From Halorussus aquaticus (GTDB taxonomy: Archaea > Halobacteriota > Halobacteria > Halobacteriales > Haladaptataceae): a stretch of DNA of 64,000 bases. The notes under the pieces are model-generated. The model was not told the origin of the DNA, searched no databases, and worked only from the letters and a program-made list of their open reading frames with translations. Position 1 is the stretch's first letter, and each line of letters begins with the position of its first letter. This document shows positions 53,238 to 62,402 of the stretch, piece by piece. The stretch spans positions 372,001-436,000 of the forward strand of contig NZ_CP100400.1 in NCBI RefSeq assembly GCF_024218795.1. The letters run 5' to 3'. The translations under genes were made by a program, and so were the position numbers.

Positions 53238-53930
53238 TCAGTACTCCGCCCGGAGGCGACGCCAGTCGAGTTTCAGGTAGTGGTACAGCGTCCCCGTCAG
53301 CCCGGACCGCGCGATTCGACGCCCGGAGGTCGCCACCAGCACGTCCGGGTGGTAGCCGGTCGGCCACTCGCGGCCCAACTCACGACTGAACGCGGTGTCC
53401 TCGTTGGGCACGTCCGGGAAGCCGCCGGTCTCGAAGTAGGCGTCCCGGCGCACGAAGCAGTTGAACCCCGGCAGGACCGGCCGGTCGAGTCGCGGGAACG
53501 CGTGGTTGATAGTCGCCTCCATCACCTTGGCTCGCGCCGGGCCGACCAGCCGACAGCGCGAGGACGCCGCGGCGAGGGACTCGCGTCGCGCGAGTCCGAG
53601 CATCGAATCGAGGTACTCCGGGCGGACCACCGTGTCGGCGTCCACGAACGCCAGCCAGTCGCCGTCGGCCCACTGTGCGCCGCGGTGGCGCGCGTCGCCG
53701 ATGCCCGGCGCGAAGCCAGTCCCTCCGTCGGCGGCGGCCCGCGGCTGGTGGACCACCGCGGCGTCGTATCGCCGAGCGATTTCGGGGGTCGCGTCGTCGC
53801 TGTCGCCGTCCACGACGACTGTCTCGTACTCGCGGTCGGTCCGCTGGTCGCGGAGGCTCTCCAACGTCGCGGGGAGCGACGCCTGTTCGTCCTTCGCGGG
53901 GACGACGAAGCTGACTGTGGGGTTCGCCAT
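53238..53930 (-). CDS. Family 2 glycosyltransferase
   Basis: A 230-residue GT-A glycosyltransferase. VSFVVPAKDEQASLPATLESL opens the fold; the DGDSDD motif and WLAFVDADTVV (DXD) bind nucleotide-sugar and metal; and the acceptor segment GFNCFVRRDAYFETGGFPDV with EDTAFSRELG (ED motif) is typical. No membrane helices. Start ATG 53928-53930. The donor sugar is unknown. It converges on the SprT-like gene's repeat. Confidence 0.84.
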   Translation of the reverse strand: MANPTVSFVVPAKDEQASLPATLESLRDQRTDREYETVVVDGDSDDATPEIARRYDAAVVHQPRAAADGGTGFAPGIGDARHRGAQWADGDWLAFVDADTVVRPEYLDSMLGLARRESLAAASSRCRLVGPARAKVMEATINHAFPRLDRPVLPGFNCFVRRDAYFETGGFPDVPNEDTAFSRELGREWPTGYHPDVLVATSGRRIARSGLTGTLYHYLKLDWRRLRAEY

Positions 53931-54449
53931 CGGTACGTTCGCCTCGCCGAGACCGGTTCTCGGTCGGCCCGGGGTTCGCCGGGAAGGAGTAAGGGTCTTT
54001 TCGCCGGAGCGGATAGGTCGAACTGGCCGATGACGAGGCGCTTGCTCCGAACTGGTCTCGGCAACCAGTCGTGACGAGCCCTATGAGTGCCGAGGCCTTT
54101 CATCTGCGACCGCAGTACCGAGAGGGGCGATAGTTCTGCCGACCAGTGCTCACTGCTGCATCCGTGGGACTCCGTCTGTGGTCGAGCGCGCGCGAGTCGT
54201 TCGACACGGTGTGACTCTTCGTCCCAAATTAACGTACGAACGGTGTTTTCCGGTTATCTACCTTTAAAATTTCTCCAGTTTATCATTGTTTATTCATCGG
54301 ATGCGGTCGGCGGCCTTGCGATGTCGACCAGTTCCTCAGCTCCGAGGTCTACGAGTATTCGGGCCCCCAATTGCGGATTTAAACAGTGTAAACCTCGTAA
54401 AAAGAGTCGGCCTTTGAAGTGTCACCGGCCTACCAGCGCCGACTGTAGC
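53931..54449. other. 519-bp gap upstream of the Ycf48-like gene
   Basis: No convincing gene. Two AT-rich promoter-like stretches are seen: CCTTTAAAATTTC at 54261-54273 and GGATTTAAACAG at 54375-54386, the second about 65 nt before ATG 54450. A short frame at 54301 (38 codons) is not acidic and is not annotated. The GC-rich 53931-54230 part shows no feature I can support. Confidence 0.45.
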
Positions 54450-55895
54450 ATGAGCGAACGCGATACGACGAGACGGCGATTCCTCCAGATGAGTGGCGCG
54501 ACTGTCGCGGCCTCCGCGCTCGGCGCGGGTTCGGCCGCCGCGGAGACCGCTTCGTGGGAGTCCGTGAAGAGTCCGGTCGACGTGACGCTCTACGACGTCG
54601 AGAAGACCGCGCGCAACAGCTTCGCGGTCGGCGGCTCCGGTATCGTCGTCGAACGTACTGACGAGGGCTGGAAGAAGGTCGTCGGCGGCGGCCCGACGGG
54701 GAACGGAAACTCGCTGTTCGGCGCGGACGTGACCGACGACGGCAAGCGCCTCTGGTTCGTCGGGTCCTCCGGCGCGATAGGCGAGTACGACGTCGAGACC
54801 GGCAACTTAGAGAGCCACTCCGCGCCCAACGACGCGACGAACAACTTCAACGACGTGGCGGTGACCGGCAACGCGGGCGCGGCGAACGTCTACGTCGCGG
54901 GCGACTCCGGAAACGTCTTCTACTCCTTCGAGAACGGTGCCAGCGGGACGTGGAACTACGTCACCGTCGGTCAGGGCGCGGGCATCCGGGCCATCGACTT
55001 CTTCGGCGCGCGGAAGGGTCACCTCGTCAACGGCAACGGCAAGGTGTTCTACACGGGCGACGGCACGACGTGGAACCGAATCGGCATCGCCGACGCCGAC
55101 GTGTCGCTGTACGGCATCGACTCGGACGCGACGGACGACGTCTGGGTCGTCGGCGGTAGCGGCGTCGTCTACCACTACACGCCCGACGCCGAGGGGACGC
55201 CCAAGTGGTTCCGGACGAAGGTCGGCAAGCCCGGTCTCCGCGACGTGGAAATCGAGAGCGGCGACGGCTACGCGGTCGGCAACTCCGGTGCCGTGTTCGA
55301 CCGCGCGAACGGCGAGTGGACGCGGGACGCTACCCCGGCCGGGTACAACCTCCGGGCGGTCGTCGAACAGGAGAACAACGACATCGCCGTCGGTGGGTCC
55401 GGCACTATCTACGAGACCAACCCGGACGCCAGCGCCGACCCCGGTTCCGGCGGCGGCGGACAGGACGGCGACGCGGGCCGAATCGCTCGCGCGTCCACCG
55501 AGACCTCCGGTTCGAAGAGCCTGACGTTCACGCTGGAAAACGTCGGCGACCAGTCGGTCAGTATCGACCAGTTCGCGCTGGAGACCGACGTGCAGGTCGA
55601 GACCATCTCTCGGTCGGGCGCCGAGGTCGAACTCGCCGGTGACGCGGTCGGCACCGCCGACAGCACCGACGGGTTCCCGGTCGACGGCACGCTCCGCGCG
55701 CTCGACACCAGTGCGGTCTACGACCCGGGCACGACGGGGCAGGCGGACTTCGGTCTCTACGACGGCGGTAACGTCGCGCTGACGGTCGAACCGGTGCAGG
55801 ACAGGCCCAGCGGGAGCTACCTCTCGGCCACACTGGTCTACGGCGACGGGACGCAGGAGACGTTCCACTTCAAGGTGACCAACGTCAACTCGTAA
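54450..55895 (+). CDS. Tat-exported Ycf48/YCF48-like beta-propeller protein
   Basis: A 481-residue protein with a twin-arginine signal ([18 protein letters not shown]) and cleavage after AAA. Blades have the form N-x-x-x-V-G-x-S-G-x-V-Y/F ([66 protein letters not shown]), a sialidase/Ycf48-like propeller, followed by a Gly-rich linker (about 333-343) and a C-terminal beta-sandwich (about 345-481). Ycf48 helps assemble photosystem II in cyanobacteria, but here it is a generic exported propeller. Start ATG 54450. Confidence 0.8.
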   Translation: MSERDTTRRRFLQMSGATVAASALGAGSAAAETASWESVKSPVDVTLYDVEKTARNSFAVGGSGIVVERTDEGWKKVVGGGPTGNGNSLFGADVTDDGKRLWFVGSSGAIGEYDVETGNLESHSAPNDATNNFNDVAVTGNAGAANVYVAGDSGNVFYSFENGASGTWNYVTVGQGAGIRAIDFFGARKGHLVNGNGKVFYTGDGTTWNRIGIADADVSLYGIDSDATDDVWVVGGSGVVYHYTPDAEGTPKWFRTKVGKPGLRDVEIESGDGYAVGNSGAVFDRANGEWTRDATPAGYNLRAVVEQENNDIAVGGSGTIYETNPDASADPGSGGGGQDGDAGRIARASTETSGSKSLTFTLENVGDQSVSIDQFALETDVQVETISRSGAEVELAGDAVGTADSTDGFPVDGTLRALDTSAVYDPGTTGQADFGLYDGGNVALTVEPVQDRPSGSYLSATLVYGDGTQETFHFKVTNVNS

Positions 55896-56020
55896 GCCCC
55901 GAACCTGAGGACTCGCGAGTATCCCGGTGCGCGAGAACTCGCGAGTCCCGAACCGCGAAGGGCCGTCGGTCCCGTGCGGAGAGCGAACCGTTTTTCCCGC
56001 CATTCGCCCCTACTCACTTC

Positions 56021-56578
56021 ATGGACCGACTCCTCGAATCCCTGCACGAAGCGCCCATCGTGGACAAAGACGGCTACCAGTATCTCGTCCACCCGATAAG
56101 CAACGGTGTGCCGATGCTCGAACCCGAACTCCTCCGGGAAGTCGTGGTCGGCGTCACGCAGGCCGCGGACCTCGACGTGGACAAGATCGTCGCGCCCGAG
56201 GCGATGGGCATCCACATCGCCACCGCGCTCTCGCTCCAGACCGACGTTCCCCTCGTGGTCATCCGCAAGCGCGAGTACGGTCTCGACGGCGAGGTGGCGC
56301 TCCACCAGACCACCGGCTACTCCGAGTCGGAGATGTACATCAACGACGTCGAGGAGGGCGACCGGGTCCTCATCGTGGACGACCTGCTCTCGACCGGCGG
56401 GACGCTGGCGGCCATCACCGACGCGATGGACGAAATCGGCGCGGAAATCGTGGACATCGCGGTCGTCATCCGGAAAGTGGGCGAGACGGCCCTCGACGAG
56501 ACCGACTACGAGGCGACGAGTCTGGTGGACATCTCGGTCGAGGACTACGAGGTCACGATTCACGAGACGTGGGACTGA
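56021..56578 (+). CDS. hpt: Hypoxanthine/adenine phosphoribosyltransferase family protein
   Basis: A 185-residue type I phosphoribosyltransferase. The PRPP loop is [15 protein letters not shown] (residues about 121-135), with [16 protein letters not shown] and [13 protein letters not shown] before it. It fits archaeal purine salvage enzymes (Hpt/Apt). The NCS2 permease follows after about 300 bp and would bring in the base, though they probably have separate promoters. Start ATG 56021. Confidence 0.88.
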   Translation: MDRLLESLHEAPIVDKDGYQYLVHPISNGVPMLEPELLREVVVGVTQAADLDVDKIVAPEAMGIHIATALSLQTDVPLVVIRKREYGLDGEVALHQTTGYSESEMYINDVEEGDRVLIVDDLLSTGGTLAAITDAMDEIGAEIVDIAVVIRKVGETALDETDYEATSLVDISVEDYEVTIHETWD

Positions 56579-56882
56579 TTCGTCGCCGTCGATGGCGTCG
56601 CCAGTGGCTGGTTCTCTCTCGGTAGTACGACCAGAATCGACGGCGACCACCGGACGAAAAACGCCCGCCAGCCACGCCCGACGAGTAGTTCACACCGCCG
56701 AACGTCTTTCTCATCCCCGACTTCTCTCCCACAGCGAAGGTGCCCTCGTAGCGCGCCGCAAGGCAACCCGCGCCGCTCGGCCAATTTTATACACATTTTT
56801 GCATATTATAGCTCTTGCGGAGGCGAATATGCGCTCGAACGCGAAACTATTATTGGTCACGACTCGCACCTCCGGGTATAGA

Positions 56883-58265
56883 ATGACGACCGAAACGGAC
56901 GGCGAGATCGAACTCGAATACGAACTCGACGACAAACCGCCGTGGCTGAAGTCGCTACTACTCGGAATTCAGCACGTCGCGGTGATGATAGTCCCGGCGA
57001 CTGCGGTGGCGTACATCGTCGCCGGTGCGGTCGGTCTGAGCGCGGCGGACACCGCCTACATCGTCCAGATGGTCCTGCTGTTCTCCGGACTGGCGACCGT
57101 CGTGCAGGCGTACACCGTCGGCCCTGTCGGCGCGCGACTCCCCATCGTGATGGGGACGAGTTTCACCTTCGTCGGCGCGGCGACGAGCATCGGCGCGAGC
57201 GCCGGACTCGGTGCCGTCTTCGGCGCGATACTCGTCGCCGGATTCGTCGTCGAAGGTCTCATCGGCTGGCAGTTCGAGCGCATCAAACCCTTCTTCCCGC
57301 CGCTGGTCACCGGACTCGTCGTCGTCATCATCGGTCTCTACCTGATTCCCGTCGCCATCGACTACTCGGCGGGCGGCGTCGGCGCGAGCGACTACGGCGC
57401 GATGCACAACGTCGGTCTCGCCGCGCTCGTCCTGTTCGTCTCGGTCGTCCTCAACCTCTTCACCTCCGGCGTCACGCGGCTGCTGAGTACGCTCGTCGGC
57501 ATCACCGTCGGCTACGCGGCCGCGGTCGCGTTCGGTCTCGTGAACTTCGCGCCGGTCGCCGAGGCCTCGTGGTTCGCGGTCCCCCGCCCCGGCGCGTTCG
57601 GGTTCGCCTTCGAACCGGTCCCCATCGTCACGTTCGCGTTCCTGTTTCTGGTGTCGGCGATGGAGACCGTCGGGGACATGTCCTCGGTCACGGCCGCGGC
57701 GGGCCGGACGCCGACCGACGAGGAGTTCCGCGGCGGCCTGTTCACCGACGGCCTGCTGAGTTCGGTCGGCGCGGCGTTCGGCGCGTTCCCCGTCACGTCG
57801 TTCTCGCAGAACGCGGGCATCGTCAACTTCACCGGCGTGATGAGTCGCCACGTCGTCGGCGTCGCGGGCGTCATCCTCGCGCTGCTCGGCTTCAGCCCCA
57901 AGGTCGGTGCCGCGGTCACCACCATCCCGAGCGCGGTGTTCGGCGGTGCGGTCCTGCTGATGGCCGGGATGGTCGCCGCGAGCGGCGTGCGTCTGGTCTT
58001 CCTGCACACCGACCTCGACCGCCGCAACATGGTCATCGTCGGGGTCTCGCTCGGACTGGGACTCGGCGTGGCCACCCGCCCCGAGGCGCTTCAGGGCCTC
58101 CCGTCGGCCGCCCGGACCTTCTTCGGCGAACCGGTCATCATGACCGCACTGACGGCGCTGGTCCTCAACACGCTCACGCCGGGCGAGCAGAGTCCGCTCT
58201 TCGACGCCGCGCCCGACGAGACGCCCGCCGACTCGCCGACCGTCGCCGCGTCCAGCGAGGACTGA
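56883..58265 (+). CDS. NCS2 family nucleobase permease (uracil/xanthine type)
   Basis: A 460-residue nucleobase:cation symporter-2 family membrane protein. Hallmarks are GLQHVAVMIVPAT-like LLGIQHVAVM near residues 26-35, VMGTSFTFVGA, and the QNAGIVNFTGVMSR signature with the conserved Gln/Asn. About 14 helices. It follows the purine phosphoribosyltransferase gene, suggesting uptake of a purine or uracil. Start ATG 56883; ATG 56829, 18 codons upstream in the same frame, would lie across an AT-rich promoter-like stretch (56849-56857), so I prefer 56883. The 304-bp gap before it also holds TTTTATACAC near 56782. Confidence 0.88.
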   Translation: MTTETDGEIELEYELDDKPPWLKSLLLGIQHVAVMIVPATAVAYIVAGAVGLSAADTAYIVQMVLLFSGLATVVQAYTVGPVGARLPIVMGTSFTFVGAATSIGASAGLGAVFGAILVAGFVVEGLIGWQFERIKPFFPPLVTGLVVVIIGLYLIPVAIDYSAGGVGASDYGAMHNVGLAALVLFVSVVLNLFTSGVTRLLSTLVGITVGYAAAVAFGLVNFAPVAEASWFAVPRPGAFGFAFEPVPIVTFAFLFLVSAMETVGDMSSVTAAAGRTPTDEEFRGGLFTDGLLSSVGAAFGAFPVTSFSQNAGIVNFTGVMSRHVVGVAGVILALLGFSPKVGAAVTTIPSAVFGGAVLLMAGMVAASGVRLVFLHTDLDRRNMVIVGVSLGLGLGVATRPEALQGLPSAARTFFGEPVIMTALTALVLNTLTPGEQSPLFDAAPDETPADSPTVAASSED

Positions 58266-58306
58266 AACGTCCGTTTCGCTCCGGTCACACTACCGCTACT
58301 GTCCCG

Positions 58307-58567
58307 TCACCGGAGCGCGTCCGTCTCGACCAGTCGCTTCCCGTGATGCTCCCGGAAGTGGCGCACCCGGAGTTTCCACGCGTTGTTCTCGTCGGGCGAC
58401 GGGAGTTCCATCCGACAGAGCGCACAGGTGTGGGTGCCGTCGCGCCGAACGCTCACCAGCGACTCGTCGTGGAGCATCTCGTAGTGGTGGAGCAGCGACC
58501 GGACCCGCACGTCCCGAGAACAGCGAGCGCAGGGGTACATCCGGTCGCGGAAGGACGTCTCGTTCAT
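58307..58567 (-). CDS. Small zinc-finger-like protein
   Basis: An 86-residue protein with two zinc-ligand groups: MYPCARCSRDVRVRSLLHHYEMLHDE (CxxC..H..H) and HTCALCRMELPSPDENNAWKLRVRHFREHH (CxxC..H..H). This is the layout of two C2H2-like fingers, so nucleic-acid or protein binding is likely. Start ATG 58567. It is probably haloarchaea-specific. Confidence 0.7.
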   Translation of the reverse strand: MNETSFRDRMYPCARCSRDVRVRSLLHHYEMLHDESLVSVRRDGTHTCALCRMELPSPDENNAWKLRVRHFREHHGKRLVETDALR

Positions 58568-58569
58568 GC

Positions 58570-58695
58570 GTGAACGATAGCGCCGCGATTCCAAAAGGGT
58601 ACCTCGACCTCTCGCCGCCCCGAGAGACCAGTACCGACACTTCTCACTGCGAGGCCTGTGGACACGACGTCTACCGGGGGTACGGCCGCGAGTAG
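58570..58695 (+). CDS. Possible 41-residue CxxC micro-protein
   Basis: A frame from GTG 58570 to TAG 58695 encodes 41 residues ending THS-like acids then HCEACGHDVYRGYGRE. The single CEACG knuckle resembles the zinc ribbons of many tiny haloarchaeal proteins. The start is two bases from the ATG of the divergent zinc-finger gene, and no TATA box is seen on this strand, so expression is doubtful. Confidence 0.4.
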   Translation: MNDSAAIPKGYLDLSPPRETSTDTSHCEACGHDVYRGYGRE

Positions 58696-58710
58696 AATCG
58701 AAGTGTCTCG

Positions 58711-59076
58711 CTACGCGACGAGGCCCCGGAGGAACGAGGAGAGTCGGTGGAGCTTCGTGTTCTGCTCGTAGTGTCGCCAGCAGGTGTAGCCGCCCGCGAG
58801 CGTCGTGGCCTCGTAGCCCCGCTCGTGCAGGTAGCTTGTCGCCTCCTCGGCCACCACGCCAGCCTTGCAGACGGTGACGACCTCGACGTCGTCGGGAACG
58901 TGGTCGAGATACGGGTCGAGTACCTCGACGTCGCCGTCCCGGAGGTCGTCGTAGACCGGCGCGTTGTGGCTCCTCTCGATGTGATCGCGCTCGTAGTCGC
59001 CGAGCGGCCGGAGGTCGAGGACGAAAGCGTCGTCGGGGAGCCGGTCGTCGAGTTCCGACGGTCGAATTTTGTCCAT
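58711..59076 (-). CDS. Rhodanese-like domain protein
   Basis: A 121-residue single-domain rhodanese. The active-site loop is VVTVCKAGVVAEEAT with the catalytic Cys, preceded by LDLRPLGDYERDHIERSHNAPV, the CH2A/CH2B-like motif, and the end YTCWRHYEQN. It transfers sulfane sulfur from a donor; physiological partner unknown. Start ATG 59074-59076. Confidence 0.86.
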   Translation of the reverse strand: MDKIRPSELDDRLPDDAFVLDLRPLGDYERDHIERSHNAPVYDDLRDGDVEVLDPYLDHVPDDVEVVTVCKAGVVAEEATSYLHERGYEATTLAGGYTCWRHYEQNTKLHRLSSFLRGLVA

Positions 59077-59152
59077 ACTCTGCAATACTGTCCGGTGCAC
59101 TTAGACCCCTCGTTCGGCCGCGTTCCTGCCGAATCCGACGCCCGACTCCGCC

Positions 59153-59470
59153 CTACACGTCGTAGATTCCCGCGGCTATCAGCGCCACGGTCCCGACAAG
59201 CACGCCGCCGACGAGCGCGAAGTAGGGTCGCGTCGGCGGCGCGGGGAACGGGACCGTCCCGAACCAGAGCGCGACGACGGGAACCAGCGCGAACACGACC
59301 ACGAACGCGAGGAAGGCGGCCCAGACGACCCTCCCGACGGTCGCGAGTCGGTCGAACAGCGTCGGCGAACTCGACTCGCCCCCGGACCCGGAGGCGGACT
59401 CGTCGTCGGACCTGAACTCGGACCCGGCCCGACTCGCGGACCGGGATTCGGCGTTCGATGCACTCGCCAT
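59153..59470 (-). CDS. Small membrane protein, unknown
   Basis: A 105-residue protein. Residues 1-38 are Ser/Gly/Glu-rich (SDDESASGSGGESSS); two hydrophobic helices follow (about 46-70 and 80-102) around a short turn (FGTVPFPAPPTRPY). Start ATG 59468-59470. Function unknown. Confidence 0.62.
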   Translation of the reverse strand: MASASNAESRSASRAGSEFRSDDESASGSGGESSSPTLFDRLATVGRVVWAAFLAFVVVFALVPVVALWFGTVPFPAPPTRPYFALVGGVLVGTVALIAAGIYDV

Positions 59471-59718
59471 GCGCGAACGGTCGTCGTCCGGACAAATCGG
59501 TCTGTCGGTGGCGCTCGGGGCCGAGGCCATCGGTGACCGTCGGACTCGGCATCGGTGACTCCCGGGTCTCGGCGTTCTCCCCGACGAGCGCGCCCAGCGA
59601 CTCCTCTGGAAGCGTGACCCGGGCGACCGAATCGGCGTGCGAGACTCCGGAGGACCGACCGAGAACTGAGCGCCGGGCGGCCACACGACCTAACAGCGCG
59701 GCCGCCGACCCTCTATCC

Positions 59719-60126
59719 ATGCCCGACTACGACCGACTCGGCGGCGCGTCAGTCAGCGGCGACTCTCAGGAGCTACCGGTTCCCCAGAAAGCCGTCAACC
59801 TCGAACTGGTGAAGTCCGGCGGGGAGGCCTACTGGGGCGTGCGCGAGGCCGACGGCGCAGTCATCGTTTCGCAGCTCTACGACCCCATACAGGACGACCC
59901 GGGAATCCGGTTCCTGACCAGCACCGCCATCCCCGACGACAGCCGACAGCTCCGGGTGCCCGACGCGGTGTACGACCACTGGGACGACGTGGCGGACGGC
60001 GGAACCGCGGTGGCGGGCGGCGACCGCCTCGAATTCGTGACGACCGAGGAGATGGCCGAGAACGAGCAGATGATGCTCCTCCCCGAGTGGCAGGTGGACG
60101 ACGTTATCGGTGGCGACGACTCGTAG
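59719..60126 (+). CDS. Conserved haloarchaeal hypothetical protein
   Basis: A 135-residue soluble protein that opens MPDYDRLGGASVSGDSQELP and contains LVKSGGEAYWGVREADGAVIVS and DRLEFVTTEEMAENEQMMLLPEWQ. Mixed alpha/beta pattern, no membrane segment, no family recognised. Start ATG 59719. Confidence 0.62.
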   Translation: MPDYDRLGGASVSGDSQELPVPQKAVNLELVKSGGEAYWGVREADGAVIVSQLYDPIQDDPGIRFLTSTAIPDDSRQLRVPDAVYDHWDDVADGGTAVAGGDRLEFVTTEEMAENEQMMLLPEWQVDDVIGGDDS

Positions 60127-60135
60127 CTCGGTGAG

Positions 60136-60393
60136 TCAGGTCTCGCGCCCCTCCCGTCGCTCGCGGCCGTGGTCGCCGCAGAGTACGTCGCCGGTGTCGG
60201 TGTCGAAGTAGAACTCGTCGCCCGCTTCGATTCGTTCGCCGCCCTCCTCGCATCCGTCCTCGTGGTCGAGGAAGTACTTCCCCTCGACGCGGCCGGTTTC
60301 GAGGCGGTCGGCCTGCCGCGCGAACTTGACGATTCCTTCACCGATCTGGGTGCGCTCGGCGGAGTCGGCCTCCTCGAAGTGGATGACGGGCAT
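60136..60393 (-). CDS. Small acidic hypothetical protein
   Basis: An 85-residue protein (MPVIHFEEADSAERTQIGEG..), with a CEEGGERIEAGDEFYFDTDTGDVLCGDHG region that could bind zinc through Cys and His. It converges on the preceding gene with 9 bp between stops. Unknown function. Confidence 0.62.
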   Translation of the reverse strand: MPVIHFEEADSAERTQIGEGIVKFARQADRLETGRVEGKYFLDHEDGCEEGGERIEAGDEFYFDTDTGDVLCGDHGRERREGRET

Positions 60394-60504
60394 GGGTACG
60401 AGTCTCGGTACTGCACCGATTCGGATACGGTTTCGGGTCGTCCCGTCGAGAATTGCGGTCGTCCGGCGTTCGGGCGGTGCGCTCGCGGTGTCGTTCTACC
60501 ACCG

Positions 60505-60582
60505 GACCGACTCGTCGTTTCGGGTTCGGGGGCTACTCCAGACGTGACAGACGTGTTCGGCCACTACGAGGACCGCGAGTAA
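60505..60582 (+). pseudogene. Relic of a TrkA C-terminus
   Basis: The frame reads DRLVVSGSGATPDVTDVFGHYEDRE and stop, matching the C-terminus of the intact TrkA (GATPEVTDVFGHFEDHD) over about 17 residues. Upstream text in the same frame (ENCGRPAFGRCARG) does not resemble TrkA. Only the last strand and tail of the RCK-C domain remain, about 180 bp before the Vms1-like gene. Confidence 0.75.
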
Positions 60583-60758
60583 CGCGCCGTCGCGCTGCGG
60601 TCCCTATCGCAGTCTCGGAGAACGGCCTACCGGTGAGGGCACCGTCCTTTGCTTCGGCCCAAACCCTCAATCCGGCGCGACCCGTACTCGACTTCGACTA
60701 CGGGGGGTTTCCGTCGCTGGCGACCCCGAAACTGCCCTGCCAGCGACCACACTTCACG

Positions 60759-61880
60759 ATGGATCTGGATGCCTACGAACGCCACGAACGAATCGAACGC
60801 GTCGAGAACGCCGAAGCGACCGACAACGACCTCGTGACCGTCGCGATTCCGCCGGACAAACCGCTCGGCGAGGCGCTGGAGCGCGTCGAGGAGGACCGGG
60901 CCGAGGCCGAGTACCTCGACAGCGAGGGCGAGGATTCGGCGTACAGAGACGCCATCGAGGCCGTCCAGCACGCCCTCCAGCACCGCGAGACCACGCCCGA
61001 GAACGGACTGGTGGTCTACGCTGGCGTCGTGGACGACGAGGTGGTCGAGTACGTCTTCGACGACCTGCCGACGCCGGTCTCGACGTTCGTCTACGAGCGC
61101 GGAAACGAGTTCGAGACCGAGGTACTGGACGCTGCCGACCCCTCCTCGAAGACGTTCGGTCTGCTCGTCGTCGAACGCGGCGGGGCGGCGCTCGGCCTGA
61201 CAGAGAACGACGAGGTTCGAGTGGTCGAGACGTTCGACAGCGACGTGATGGGCAAGACCAAGGCCGGGGGCCAGTCGGCCCAGCGGTTCGAGCGCGAACG
61301 TGAGCGCCAGAAAGAGGAGTTCTTCGAGTCGGTCGGCGAGGAGGCCGAGCGCGCGTTTCTGGGCGACCACGACGCGGAGTCGACCAGCGCGAGCACCGAC
61401 GTGGACGGCCTGCTACTGGGCGGCACGTCCGTCACGGTGGACGACTTCCTCGACGGCGACCACCTCGACTACCGCCTCGAAGACCGACTCGTCGGCGACC
61501 CGATTTCCGTCGAGTACGCTTCCGAGCAGGGACTTCGCCAGTTGGTCGAGAAGGCCGGCGACCGCATCGAGGACGAGGAGCGCCGGGAGATGCACGAGCG
61601 ACTCGACCGGTTCTTCGACGCGCTGAACGACGCCGGGAGCGACGACGGCGACGACGTGGTCTACGGCCGCGAGCAGGTCGAGGAGGCGCTGGAGTACGAC
61701 GCGGTGGAGACGGTGCTGGTCTCGGCGGACCTGTCGTTCGACGCGGTCCAGCGGTTCGAGGACCGGGCGAACGAGGAGGGCGGGGACTGTCTGGTCGTTC
61801 CCACCGACTTCGACCGCGGCAGGCAGTTCCGTGAGGCGTTCGGCGGCGTGGCGGCCATCCTTCGATTCCCCGTCGAGTAA
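60759..61880 (+). CDS. Vms1/ANKZF1 family peptidyl-tRNA hydrolase/release factor
   Basis: A 373-residue archaeal protein of the Vms1-like release factor 1 (VLRF1) family, related to eRF1. The catalytic loop is AGGQSAQRFER at residues about 169-179, preceded by LVVERGGAALGL and MGKTKAG. It should release nascent chains from stalled ribosomes or cleave stalled tRNA; this is inferred from the eukaryotic Vms1 role. Start ATG 60759. The trkA relic precedes it. Confidence 0.83.
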   Translation: MDLDAYERHERIERVENAEATDNDLVTVAIPPDKPLGEALERVEEDRAEAEYLDSEGEDSAYRDAIEAVQHALQHRETTPENGLVVYAGVVDDEVVEYVFDDLPTPVSTFVYERGNEFETEVLDAADPSSKTFGLLVVERGGAALGLTENDEVRVVETFDSDVMGKTKAGGQSAQRFERERERQKEEFFESVGEEAERAFLGDHDAESTSASTDVDGLLLGGTSVTVDDFLDGDHLDYRLEDRLVGDPISVEYASEQGLRQLVEKAGDRIEDEERREMHERLDRFFDALNDAGSDDGDDVVYGREQVEEALEYDAVETVLVSADLSFDAVQRFEDRANEEGGDCLVVPTDFDRGRQFREAFGGVAAILRFPVE

Positions 61881-61908
61881 CCGCCGGTATCTCCCTATCG
61901 AACGGCCC

Positions 61909-62298
61909 TCAGTACGTCTGATAGCTCGCCGACCCCACGTCCACTCGGACCAGCACGTTCTCGGGGTACTCGTCGGCGGCCGCGCCGTACTTCGAGTTGA
62001 TGCGCTCGGCCGCCTTCCGCGTCTCTTCGTCGTCTTCGACGACGGTAGCCGTCCCGCGCAGGGTCACCATCCACTGGGCCTGGCCGCCCTCGTCCTTCTG
62101 GACCGACACCGCGACGCGGGGGTTCTCGCGGACGTTCGCCAGTTTCCGGCCGGTGGTCAGGACCTCGAACACGCCGTCGTCGTAGTGGTACCAGACCGGC
62201 GCGACGTGGGGTCTGTCGTCCACGCAGGTGGCGAAGTGAGCCATCAGCGGTTCGCTGGTGAGCAGTTCCTCGGCCTCCGGGGGGACTGAATCGGACAC
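61909..62298 (-). CDS. Pyridoxamine 5'-phosphate oxidase-like flavin/F420-binding protein
   Basis: A 129-residue split-barrel protein. HFATCVDDRPHVAPVWYHYDDGVFEVLTTGRKLANVRENPRVAVSV is the FMN/F420-binding PNPOx-like pattern. The reaction is unknown; such small proteins often bind FMN, heme or F420. The start is taken as GTG 62298 because the 29 codons upstream are low-complexity; ATG 62385 is possible. Confidence 0.82.
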   Translation of the reverse strand: MSDSVPPEAEELLTSEPLMAHFATCVDDRPHVAPVWYHYDDGVFEVLTTGRKLANVRENPRVAVSVQKDEGGQAQWMVTLRGTATVVEDDEETRKAAERINSKYGAAADEYPENVLVRVDVGSASYQTY

Positions 62299-62402
62299 GG
62301 GGAGAATCAGGCCCGCGCGGTGGAAAGCGTTTCCGCCCGTCCGGGGTCGCTCCGCGTCGCCCGGAGTCGGCGCGGCCGCCTCCAATGAGGGTCACGTCCC
62401 GC

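Noticed and set aside
54301..54417. 38-codon frame in the gap before the Ycf48-like gene
   Set aside because: The product is not acidic, has no motif and lies in a promoter region with two TATA-like stretches.
56829..56882. Eighteen-codon N-terminal extension of the NCS2 permease
   Set aside because: It would place the start upstream of a promoter-like ACTATTATTG stretch; the basic extension is unlike the acidic N-terminus of relatives, though it is not excluded.
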